12,606 bases of DNA from Tannerella sp. (GTDB lineage: Bacteria > Bacteroidota > Bacteroidia > Bacteroidales > Tannerellaceae), in the NCBI GenBank assembly GCA_031263835.1, contig JAISEZ010000080.1:1-12606 (forward strand), written 5' to 3'. The notes under the pieces are model-generated. The model was not told where the DNA came from, searched no databases, and saw only the letters and a list, made by a program, of their open reading frames with translations. The position numbers and the translations under genes are program-made. Positions 6,718 to 12,606 of the stretch are shown here, piece by piece; positions within the stretch are counted from its first letter, which is position 1, and each line of letters opens with the position of its first letter.

Positions 6718-7002
6718 TTAAAAAACACTCTGAGATGATTTTTTTCGTTTGCAAAGTCCCCGGAGTATCGTTTTTTCGTTCTCTACGGCGAAAAATTGAA
6801 AGCCGAGCATCGACAAACTTTGTATGAATGCCTTTTTTGACCTGCTTACCGTTCGGAAGTCAAAAGCCGAAGAAATCATCTTGATTTTTGCATTTCGCTC
6901 TTCCCTGCTTTCCATTTCAGTCATGATTCTTTCGGTCAGACGGAAAGCTTCTTCTTCGGTCAAATCCCAAACGTTTGACGCGGTTAATTCTTTCAGTTCC
7001 AT
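6718..7002 (-). CDS. Small hypothetical protein
   Basis: 94 residues, unrecognised. The N-terminal half (LKELTASNVWDLTEEEAFRL, then TERIMTEMESREERNAKIK) is acidic and probably helical. The middle SSAFDFRTVSRSKKAFIQSL and the hydrophobic MLGFQFFAVENEK look like a small folded unit, and the end is basic (CKRKKSSQ). There is no signal peptide or membrane span. It begins 5 bases after the TAA of the efflux gene, so the two are very likely on one transcript, and the coiled-coil gene follows 28 bases downstream. AT-rich like its small neighbour, which fits a gene acquired separately or evolving fast. No function can be assigned. Confidence 0.72.
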   Translation of the reverse strand: MELKELTASNVWDLTEEEAFRLTERIMTEMESREERNAKIKMISSAFDFRTVSRSKKAFIQSLSMLGFQFFAVENEKTILRGLCKRKKSSQSVF

Positions 7003-7007
7003 GAGTT

Positions 7008-8207
7008 TTATATTTTATCTGTTTTATGAATTGCAAAAAGCAGGAAAAGGGCAGTCAGCGCGCTTCCGGTCATCGCGTATGCCGTTGAATGCAGGATGTT
7101 TCCGAGTCCCGACAGGGGCATTACGATACCGCCGGCAAAAAACGTGCTCGCGCCAAGAATGGCCGAAGCCGTCCCTTTGTATTTTTCCTCCAGAGCAAGC
7201 GCCAAATGCGTGGAAACGGGGAAAGTAGCCCCTGCAAAAAACAGGGACAGGAAAAGCGCCAGGCAAAAATAAATAATGGAGGCGTCCGACAGCAGCAAAA
7301 CGCCCGTCCACAAAGTGCAAACAAACAGCCCGGTTACGCTGTATTTCAATGTCCGGCGAGGTGCTTTCCCCTTTGCCGACAGGACATTGCCGGCAGTTAA
7401 CGCCAAAGCGTTGCCGGCAAAAAAGAGGCTGTACGCGACAGGCGAAACGCCGTAATGTTCCTGAAAAATAAACGGCGACGACGCAATATAGGCAAACATA
7501 ATGGCCATGGAAAACGACAGCAGGGCTACATAAAGCATGAATCGCCTGTTTTTCACAACGGGAATGAAAAATTTAAAGATGTGAATGACGGGCACGTTCG
7601 CGCGTTTACGGGACGGGAGCGATTCCTTCAGGTATGCACCTGCTCCGGACACGGCCAGTCCGAGAACGCCGAGAAAAAAGAAGATGCCCCGCCAGTCGGT
7701 AAACAGCAGCAATACGCCTCCGGCCACAGGCGCAACTACCGGCGCAATTCCCTGTACGGCTGCAATCAGCGCAAGAAAGGCCAGCAACTCTTTCCCTCTG
7801 AACAAATCGGTCGCCACCGACCTTGAAATGACAATGCTGCCGGCAGCCCCCAGGCCCTGCAACAAGCGGAAACCGATCAACAGATAAATGTTTCGGGCAA
7901 ACAGGCAGGCAACGGTTGACAGCAAATAAAGGATAAAGGAAGCGAAAAGCGGCCGGCGGCGTCCCGTTTTGTCGCTGACAGGGCCAAAGAGCAGCTGCCC
8001 GGCGGCTATTCCAAGCATACTTGTTGAAACAGTGAGTTGTACCAGTGAAGTAGATGTATCGAAATACGCGGTTAATGCAGGCAGACATGGCAGATACATA
8101 TCCGTAACCAGGGGTGCAAATGCCGTCATTGCCGACAGGGTGACGAGCAAATAGAGCGTACTGTTTTTTAATTGTAAATCACTTGAAATCCGATTTTTAA
8201 CTTTCAT
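7008..8207 (-). CDS. Bcr/CflA-family drug-resistance MFS transporter
   Basis: A proton-driven multidrug exporter of the DHA1 type in the inner membrane, with about twelve hydrophobic segments. With the start at 8207 it has 399 residues, the normal length. Family marks: TDMYLPCLP (35-43) in the first helix; the loop motif GPVSDKTGRRRP (75-86), equivalent to MFS motif A; RLLQGLGAAG (114-123) followed by SRSVATDLF, the Bcr/CflA signature; and paired APVVAPVAGG in helix five. Substrate is not predictable (bicyclomycin, sulfonamide and chloramphenicol are known for relatives). An upstream in-frame TTG at 8243 would add 12 residues, but it overlaps the predicted -7 box (8248-8241) and probably lies outside the mRNA. 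The ATG at 8207 is therefore preferred. Two small genes follow at 5 and 28 bases. Confidence 0.92.
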   Translation of the reverse strand: MKVKNRISSDLQLKNSTLYLLVTLSAMTAFAPLVTDMYLPCLPALTAYFDTSTSLVQLTVSTSMLGIAAGQLLFGPVSDKTGRRRPLFASFILYLLSTVACLFARNIYLLIGFRLLQGLGAAGSIVISRSVATDLFRGKELLAFLALIAAVQGIAPVVAPVAGGVLLLFTDWRGIFFFLGVLGLAVSGAGAYLKESLPSRKRANVPVIHIFKFFIPVVKNRRFMLYVALLSFSMAIMFAYIASSPFIFQEHYGVSPVAYSLFFAGNALALTAGNVLSAKGKAPRRTLKYSVTGLFVCTLWTGVLLLSDASIIYFCLALFLSLFFAGATFPVSTHLALALEEKYKGTASAILGASTFFAGGIVMPLSGLGNILHSTAYAMTGSALTALFLLFAIHKTDKI

Positions 8208-8233
8208 AATACAGGAGGCTGTATGACCTCCAT
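8204..8233 (-). other. Possible leader mini-ORF overlapping the MFS start
   Basis: On the minus strand an ATG at 8233-8231 opens a nine-codon frame (MEVIQPPVL) whose TGA (8206-8204) overlaps the transporter's ATG as ATGA. The predicted transcription start falls at about 8234, so this ATG would be almost at the 5' end. The same segment holds a GGAGG/CCTCC inverted repeat (8214-8218 with 8227-8231). This could be a coupling leader for an efflux gene, or chance. Confidence 0.3.
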
Positions 8234-8240
8234 CCGGGGA

Positions 8241-8248
8241 CAAAAGTA
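8241..8248 (-). promoter_or_regulatory. -7 promoter element for the MFS gene group
   Basis: TACTTTTG on the minus strand (8248-8241) fits TAnnTTTG. No clear TTTG stands at -33; a run of eight T lies between. The box is about 34 bases upstream of the ATG at 8207. It overlaps the alternative TTG codon, which is why the shorter protein is preferred. Confidence 0.5.
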
Positions 8249-8410
8249 CGAAAAAAAACAGTTGTCTGTAACCTGAAAATCACAGAAAAATTTTTCATCG
8301 GGACTTTTTCAGTGCCCTCCTGCGCTTCACCGGGGGGTTATTCATGTGATTGGGGGTGCGACAAATTGAAATGCGCCCTTCATCTATGCCGGCATATCCG
8401 GTAAAACCGC
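8249..8410. other. Intergenic region between the RSH and MFS genes
   Basis: 162 bases between two minus-strand genes. It contains two perfect 12-bp palindromes: GAAAAATTTTTC (8285-8296) and TATGCCGGCATA (8385-8396). The latter lies 15 bases beyond the RSH stop. Neither has a following T-tract on the minus strand, so I do not call a terminator. No RNA gene or reading frame is recognised. Confidence 0.4.
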
Positions 8411-10624
8411 TCAAAACAGTCTGCTGACCTGTTTGACCCCTTTGACGCTTTTGATTTTCCTGATTAGCTGTTCCATGGCGGAGGTGTTGCTCAGCAGGAC
8501 GGTGATGTCGCCCTGGAAAAGCCCGTCGACGGAATCCACGTGAATGGAGCGGAGGGTCATGCTGCTTTCCCTGGAGATGACGGAGGTGATGTTGGTCACG
8601 ATGCCGATGTCGTCGTGCCCGATGACGCGCAGCGTCACGCTGTAGCCGGCATCCGTCTTCCCGCTCCAGCGCGCCTGCACGACGCGGTACCCGAAGCGGC
8701 TGAACATTTCCTGCGCATTGGGACAGTTCGTCCGGTGAATCTTGATGCCCTGCGTCGAAACGAAACCGAATACGGCGTCGCCATAGATGGGATTGCAGCA
8801 GCGGGCCAGCTTGTAGTCAATGCCCGTCAGGTTCCGGTCGATGACCAGCACGTCCCGGTTCAGGTCGGTTTCGTCCGTCTGCGGGGGGACGACAAACTGT
8901 TCGGCGCTGCGCACTTCCGGGTGTTCGGCGACTTCCTTCTCCCTGCGCTCAAGTTCGAGGTATTCATCCATGACATGACTGACGTCCAGCCGTTCTTCGG
9001 CAAGGCCGAGGTAGAAATCCGTCACCGTCTTGAAGCCCTTTTTCTTGATGTAGCGCATCAGAACAGCCTCGTCCACGTCGATTTTCCGGTTTTTGAAACG
9101 CCGCTGCAGCAGTTCCTTTCCATACTCGGCCGTCCTGGCCGATTCTTCGCGGATGGCCTGCCGGATTTTGGAACGCGCCTTGCCGGTGGCCACGAACGAC
9201 AGCCAGTCCTGTTTGGGCTTTTGGGAGGGCGAGGTGATGATTTCCACCGTATCGCCGTTGCTCAGCAGGTGGCGAATCGGCACGTTTTTCCCGTTCACCC
9301 TGCCCGACACGCAGCGGCAGCCCAGCCGGGAATGAATGGCAAAGGCAAAGTCGAGCACCGTGGCGCCGCGGGCCAGCTTGAGAAGCTCGCCGTCCGGCGT
9401 GAAAACGTAGATTTCGTCCTGATAGAGGTTCATCCGGAAGGTTTGCATAGCATCCAGGGGCGACATGTCCTGCGTTTCGAGCATGGCGCGCACGTCGTTC
9501 ATGAACTCGTCCAGCCCGCGCTCTTCCCTGACGCCCTTGTATTTCCAGTGCGCCGCCAGTCCCCGTTCGGCGATTTCGTCCATGCGCCGGGTGCGAATCT
9601 GCACCTCCACCCAGCGGTTCTGCGGGCCGAGCACCGTGGCGTGCAGGCTTTCGTAGCCGTTGCTTTTCGGGACGGAAATCCAGTCGCGCATCCGGTGGGG
9701 ATTCGGCTGGTACATGTCCGTAATGATGGAAAACGCCTGCCAGCATTCTGAACGTTCCCTGTCGGGCGGCGTGTCGAGGATGATGCGGATGGCGAACAGG
9801 TCGTAGATTTTCTCGAAATCCACCTGCTGTTTCTTCAGCTTGTTGTGGATGGAGTGGATGGATTTGGTGCGTCCCTTGATGTCGAACTGCAGGCCGGCGA
9901 CTTCGAGTTTCCGCCTGACCGGTTCGATAAATTCGGCAATGTAGGCGTCGCGCGAGCGTTTGGTCTCGTTCAGTTTGGCCTTGATGCCGTTATACTGTTC
10001 CGGGTCGACGTACTTGAGCGACAGGTCTTCCAGTTCGCTCTTGATTTTGTACAGTCCCAGCCGGTGCGCCAGCGGGGCGTAGAGGTACGACACTTCGGTG
10101 GCCAGGCGGAGACGGTTTTCCGCCTTGAACTGCTTGCCGAAACGCATCATGCAGAGCCGGTCGGCAATCATAATCAGAATCACCCGCACGTCTTCGGCAA
10201 AGGAAAACAGGAGGTGATGGAAATTTTCGGAATGAACCGCCGTATTGCGGGCATAAAGGGCGGAGGTCTTCTGCAGGCGGCGAATCAGGAGCGAGACGTC
10301 CTGTCCGAAGGCCGCTTCCACGTCTTCGACCGGGATGTGCTCCTTCAGCACCGGCCGGTAGAGCAGCATGGCAAGCACGGCCGTCCGCCGCAGGCCGATG
10401 TCCGAGGTCGCAATCAGGGCGGTGGACACGTTGCGCAGCAGGCCGTTGATGCCGTTCGGGTCGCGTCCGTAGCAGACGTTCACGTCAATCTGTTTCATCA
10501 ATGCCTTCATTTTCCGGATGTCGTCCTTCTCCAGACAGGACGACAGGTCCGTGAGCAACCGGCGATATACGGAGAAAAAGGTCTTCTTTTCTTCCGGCGT
10601 AAAAAATGGAACTGTTGTACTCAT
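8411..10624 (-). CDS. RSH-family (p)ppGpp synthetase with degenerate hydrolase domain
   Basis: Stringent-response enzyme that transfers pyrophosphate from ATP to GDP or GTP. 737 residues in the long RelA/SpoT layout. The HD hydrolase region (about 55-185) is degenerate: the usual AALLHD is AMLLYRP (85-91) and the first ligand His is also absent; only ADRL (154-157) keeps its Asp, followed by CMM in place of HNM. The synthetase (about 230-365) looks intact: GRTKSIHSI (251-259), IYDLFAIRII with D275, SVPKSNGYESLH (317-328) and VEVQIRT with E340. TGS follows at about 403-466, a helical region, then a CC motif (609-610) in the zinc-finger/RIS region with HRTNCPNA, and a C-terminal ACT domain (about 658-735). 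By sequence it is a synthetase only; regulation through TGS and ACT should remain. It is divergent from the DUF4301 gene. No clear promoter box is seen; the leader would include the heptamer arrays or start below them. Confidence 0.93.
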   Translation of the reverse strand: MSTTVPFFTPEEKKTFFSVYRRLLTDLSSCLEKDDIRKMKALMKQIDVNVCYGRDPNGINGLLRNVSTALIATSDIGLRRTAVLAMLLYRPVLKEHIPVEDVEAAFGQDVSLLIRRLQKTSALYARNTAVHSENFHHLLFSFAEDVRVILIMIADRLCMMRFGKQFKAENRLRLATEVSYLYAPLAHRLGLYKIKSELEDLSLKYVDPEQYNGIKAKLNETKRSRDAYIAEFIEPVRRKLEVAGLQFDIKGRTKSIHSIHNKLKKQQVDFEKIYDLFAIRIILDTPPDRERSECWQAFSIITDMYQPNPHRMRDWISVPKSNGYESLHATVLGPQNRWVEVQIRTRRMDEIAERGLAAHWKYKGVREERGLDEFMNDVRAMLETQDMSPLDAMQTFRMNLYQDEIYVFTPDGELLKLARGATVLDFAFAIHSRLGCRCVSGRVNGKNVPIRHLLSNGDTVEIITSPSQKPKQDWLSFVATGKARSKIRQAIREESARTAEYGKELLQRRFKNRKIDVDEAVLMRYIKKKGFKTVTDFYLGLAEERLDVSHVMDEYLELERREKEVAEHPEVRSAEQFVVPPQTDETDLNRDVLVIDRNLTGIDYKLARCCNPIYGDAVFGFVSTQGIKIHRTNCPNAQEMFSRFGYRVVQARWSGKTDAGYSVTLRVIGHDDIGIVTNITSVISRESSMTLRSIHVDSVDGLFQGDITVLLSNTSAMEQLIRKIKSVKGVKQVSRLF

Positions 10625-10652
10625 ATTCCGTAATGATTTAATGTGAATCGAG

Positions 10653-10758
10653 AGTAGTTAGTAGTTAGTAGTCAGTAGTTAGTAGAATAGAAATCCGATT
10701 GCCGTACAGCGAACCTGTTGCCTTTCTACTAACTACTAACTACTGACTACTGACTACT
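10653..10758. repeat. 33-bp inverted pair of heptamer arrays (AGTAGTY units)
   Basis: The left arm (10653-10685) is built of AGTAGTT/AGTAGTC heptamers. The right arm (10726-10758) is its reverse complement (CTACTAA/CTACTGA units), with 30 of 33 positions complementary. All three differences fall on the variable T/C position of the unit. A 40-base spacer (10686-10725) separates the arms. It lies between the divergent RSH and DUF4301 genes and could fold into a large hairpin or cruciform. The unit matches CTACTAACTAC at 923-933. Confidence 0.88.
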
Positions 10759-10856
10759 ATTGCTGTTCTTTCCCGATTCGCATGATTAAACTCAATTCAG
10801 GGGGTAAAAATATGACTTTTTCGTGACACGGTCGTCCGTTTTGCCGGGTATTTTCA

Positions 10857-10864
10857 TATATTTG
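10857..10864 (+). promoter_or_regulatory. -7 promoter element for the DUF4301 gene
   Basis: TATATTTG fits TAnnTTTG and lies 25 bases before the ATG at 10890, which would leave a leader of about 20 bases. A TTTTG at 10839-10843 is closer (13-base spacing) than the normal -33 box, so only the -7 element is well supported. Confidence 0.5.
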
Positions 10865-10889
10865 TCCCGATTTGTAATTTCGTTGTCGT

Positions 10890-12437
10890 ATGATATTGAC
10901 AGAAGAAGACCGGCAACTGCTGTCGGAAAAACAGATACCGGAGTCGCGGCTGAAGGAGCAGCTGGCCTGTTTCTCAAGGGGATTTCCGTTCATGGAGATT
11001 GTTGCTCCGGCCACCCTGCAGAAAGGGGTCTGCGCCTTTACGCAAGAAGAACGCGAAAACTGTATCAAACGCTGGGACGCCTACCGGGCAGAGAACCGTA
11101 CCGTCCTGAAATTCGTTCCGGCATCCGGCGCCGCCAGCCGCATGTTCAAGGAGCTGTATGCCTTTCTGTCGGCTACCCGCGAGACGCCGGCCACGGCGTT
11201 CGAGAAGCGGTTTTTCGACGGGATTGCCCGGTTTGCCTTTTACGGCGCCCTGAACGAACGCTGCCGCGCGAAGGAAGGGAAAGACATCCCCGCGCTGCTG
11301 GCGGCCGGGCGCTACCGAACGGTGGCGGCCACCCTGCTGGACGGGGACGGGCTGGATTACGGCCGGCTGCCCAAGGGTCTGCTCCCGTTTCACACCTGCG
11401 CCGGCGGGGGTGTGCGGACGGCGCTGGAGGAACATCTGGTCGAAGGCGCGCTGTATGCCTCGAACCGGGCGGGCGAGGTGCATATCCACCTGACGGTGTC
11501 GGCTGCGCACCGGCCACAGTTCGAACGGCTGGCGAAGGAAAAGGCGCCGCTGTACGAACGGCTGTTCGGCGTGAAATACGTGATTTCGTGGAGCGAGCAG
11601 TTGCCCTGCACCGACACCGTCGCCGCAGATGCCGGCAACGGGCCGTTTCGCGAAGCCGACGGCACGCTGCTGTTCCGTCCCGGCGGCCACGGGGCGCTGC
11701 TCGAGAACCTGAACCGGGTGGACGCCGACGTGGTATTCATCAAGAACATCGACAACGTCGTCCCCGACCACCTCAAGGCGCCGACGGTGTCGTACAGGAA
11801 GGCGCTGGCCGGGCTGCTGGTTGACCTGCAGGAAAAGATATTCGGCTACCTTCGCCGCATCGAAAGCGGCGACTATACGCATGAACAGGTGGAGGAGATG
11901 ATTTATTTCCTGCAAAACCGGCTGTGCGTCAAGAATCCGGAAATGAAGTATCTCGAAGACGCGGAACTGATTCTCTATATCAGGCGGAAACTGTTGCGTC
12001 CGCTGCGCGTGTGCGGGATGGTGCGCAATGCCGGCGAACCGGGCGGCGGCCCCTTTCTGGTCAGGGGCGCGGAAGACGGCACGGTCTCGCTGCAAATCGT
12101 GGAAAGTTCGCAGATTGACCTGTCAGATTCGCAGCAGAAAGCGCTCTTCGAACAGAGCGCCTACTTCAATCCCGTAGACCTTGTGTGCGCCCTGAAAGGC
12201 CCGGACGGAAGGAAATATCACCTGCCGGACTTCGTGGACCGGAACGCCGGCTTCATCTCGCGCAAAAGCCATGACGGCCGTGAACTGAAAGCTTTGGAAC
12301 TGCCCGGCCTCTGGAACGGCGCAATGAGCGACTGGAACACCGTCTTTGTCGAAATGCCGCCCGAAACGTTCAATCCCGTCAAAACAGTCATCGACCTCCT
12401 GCGCCCCCAGCACCAGAAAGAAAATGAGCCAATGTGA
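10890..12437 (+). CDS. DUF4301 family protein, possible nucleotidyltransferase-like fold
   Basis: 515 residues, matching my memory of the Bacteroidota family DUF4301, whose function I do not know. Four short motifs resemble sugar-nucleotide pyrophosphorylases of the UDPGP class: FVPASGAASRM (75-85), like the nucleotide-binding Gly-rich loop; LPKGLLPFH (160-168), like the PK-x-LLPV lysine motif; FRPGGHGALLENL (262-274), like the PGxHGD segment; and IKNIDNVVPDH (284-294), like the NxDNL strand that holds the metal-binding Asp. No signal peptide or membrane span is seen, so it is probably cytoplasmic. The similarity is motif-level and from memory, so nucleotidyl transfer is inference. A -7 element lies at 10857-10864. 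The final residues NEPM and the stop lie within the left arm of a 27-bp inverted repeat, so the C-terminal tip is probably not conserved. Confidence 0.85.
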   Translation: MILTEEDRQLLSEKQIPESRLKEQLACFSRGFPFMEIVAPATLQKGVCAFTQEERENCIKRWDAYRAENRTVLKFVPASGAASRMFKELYAFLSATRETPATAFEKRFFDGIARFAFYGALNERCRAKEGKDIPALLAAGRYRTVAATLLDGDGLDYGRLPKGLLPFHTCAGGGVRTALEEHLVEGALYASNRAGEVHIHLTVSAAHRPQFERLAKEKAPLYERLFGVKYVISWSEQLPCTDTVAADAGNGPFREADGTLLFRPGGHGALLENLNRVDADVVFIKNIDNVVPDHLKAPTVSYRKALAGLLVDLQEKIFGYLRRIESGDYTHEQVEEMIYFLQNRLCVKNPEMKYLEDAELILYIRRKLLRPLRVCGMVRNAGEPGGGPFLVRGAEDGTVSLQIVESSQIDLSDSQQKALFEQSAYFNPVDLVCALKGPDGRKYHLPDFVDRNAGFISRKSHDGRELKALELPGLWNGAMSDWNTVFVEMPPETFNPVKTVIDLLRPQHQKENEPM

Positions 12438-12486
12438 GAATGAGTCAATGTGAAAATGAATTGGCTCATTCTCTCATTGGCTCATT
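12423..12486. repeat. 27-bp inverted repeat at the DUF4301 gene end
   Basis: The left arm 12423-12449 and right arm 12460-12486 are complementary at 25 of 27 positions, with a 10-base loop (12450-12459). Each arm is itself a near-duplicate of a short unit (AATGAGCCAATG then AATGAGTCAAT; right arm ATTGGCTCATT twice). The left arm overlaps the final codons and TGA of the DUF4301 gene. It could act as a transcription stop or mRNA 3' end, though there is no T-tract after it. Confidence 0.85.
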
Positions 12487-12528
12487 CTCTCGCTGGCTTC
12501 GCTTGGAATATAACCCTGCCTGCAGTTG

Positions 12529-12574
12529 GGGCGAACATGCAGGTGTAAGGGCGAACACGCAGGTTCGCCCCTAC
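12529..12574. repeat. Direct repeat plus GGGCGAAC...GTTCGCCCCTAC palindrome
   Basis: GGGCGAACATGCAGGT (12529-12544) and GGGCGAACACGCAGGT (12549-12564) are 16-base direct repeats with one mismatch and a 20-base period. The second copy forms a palindrome with its own end: GGGCGAAC (12549-12556) pairs with GTTCGCCC (12563-12570), followed by CTAC. It has the same outline as the palindrome at 904-926, so both appear to be copies of one dispersed repeat. Confidence 0.7.
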
Positions 12575-12606
12575 GGTTTTGCGGCGGAGGTGAAACTGTG
12601 TTTTCC

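Noticed and set aside
8208..8243. A 12-residue N-terminal extension of the MFS transporter from TTG
   Set aside because: The TTG lies inside the predicted -7 promoter box, and the extension has no family resemblance.
8285..8396. Terminators at the GAAAAATTTTTC and TATGCCGGCATA palindromes
   Set aside because: Both are short self-complementary sequences without a loop or a following T-tract on the transcribed strand.
10653..10758. A CRISPR array or phase-variable promoter inversion
   Set aside because: The units are seven bases long without unique spacers, and no cas genes or recombinase are present. Inversion of the 40-base spacer would need an invertase, and none is seen.
12438..12606. A further gene or RNA after DUF4301
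   Set aside because: The stretch is occupied by the inverted repeat and the GGGCGAAC repeats; the overlapping short minus-strand frames are made of repeat sequence or are antisense to the DUF4301 gene.

Overview
The window looks like chromosomal DNA from a member of the Bacteroidota, most likely Bacteroidales. Five positions match the Bacteroidota -7 promoter element TAnnTTTG. Several genes also have typical Bacteroidales versions: an RSH protein with a degenerate HD domain, a DUF4301 protein, a small membrane protein ending in EILNRKY, and a coiled-coil protein ending WRHVGIMDKK. Most genes are ordinary housekeeping genes. I see no defence island, CRISPR array, tRNA, rRNA or intact mobile element.

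Layout. Positions 1-950 hold no intact gene. They contain dispersed palindromes and, at 400-911, a decayed IS982-family transposase that can be followed through at least three frame changes. Then comes a minus-strand cluster, in transcription order: an acetyl-CoA hydrolase/succinyl-CoA:acetate transferase-like enzyme (4269-2779), sufS (2738-1539) and rnhB (1538-951). A small proline-rich membrane protein (4822-4433, minus) and miaB (4902-6272, plus) diverge from a compact shared promoter region. A second minus-strand group is a Bcr/CflA-type drug exporter (8207-7008) followed by two small, AT-richer hypothetical genes (7002-6718 and 6689-6378). The rest is an RSH-family (p)ppGpp synthetase (10624-8411, minus) divergent from a DUF4301 gene (10890-12437, plus).

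How they fit together. The genes cover unrelated core functions: CoA exchange, sulfur mobilisation for Fe-S clusters, RNA removal from DNA, tRNA anticodon-loop modification (MiaB itself needs Fe-S clusters), efflux and stringent signalling. The RSH protein keeps its synthetase residues but has lost most of the hydrolase metal ligands, so the cell should need another ppGpp hydrolase.

The most unusual feature is a set of short low-complexity arrays and palindromes at gene borders. A heptamer array supplies the last codons and stop of rnhB. A near-perfect 27-bp inverted repeat supplies the last codons and stop of the DUF4301 gene. A 33-bp inverted pair of heptamer arrays lies between the RSH and DUF4301 genes. 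An octamer array lies in the leader of the CoA-transferase gene. GGGCGAA...TTCGCCCCTAC palindromes occur near both ends of the window. The second item worth attention is DUF4301, which carries motifs resembling sugar-nucleotide pyrophosphorylases.
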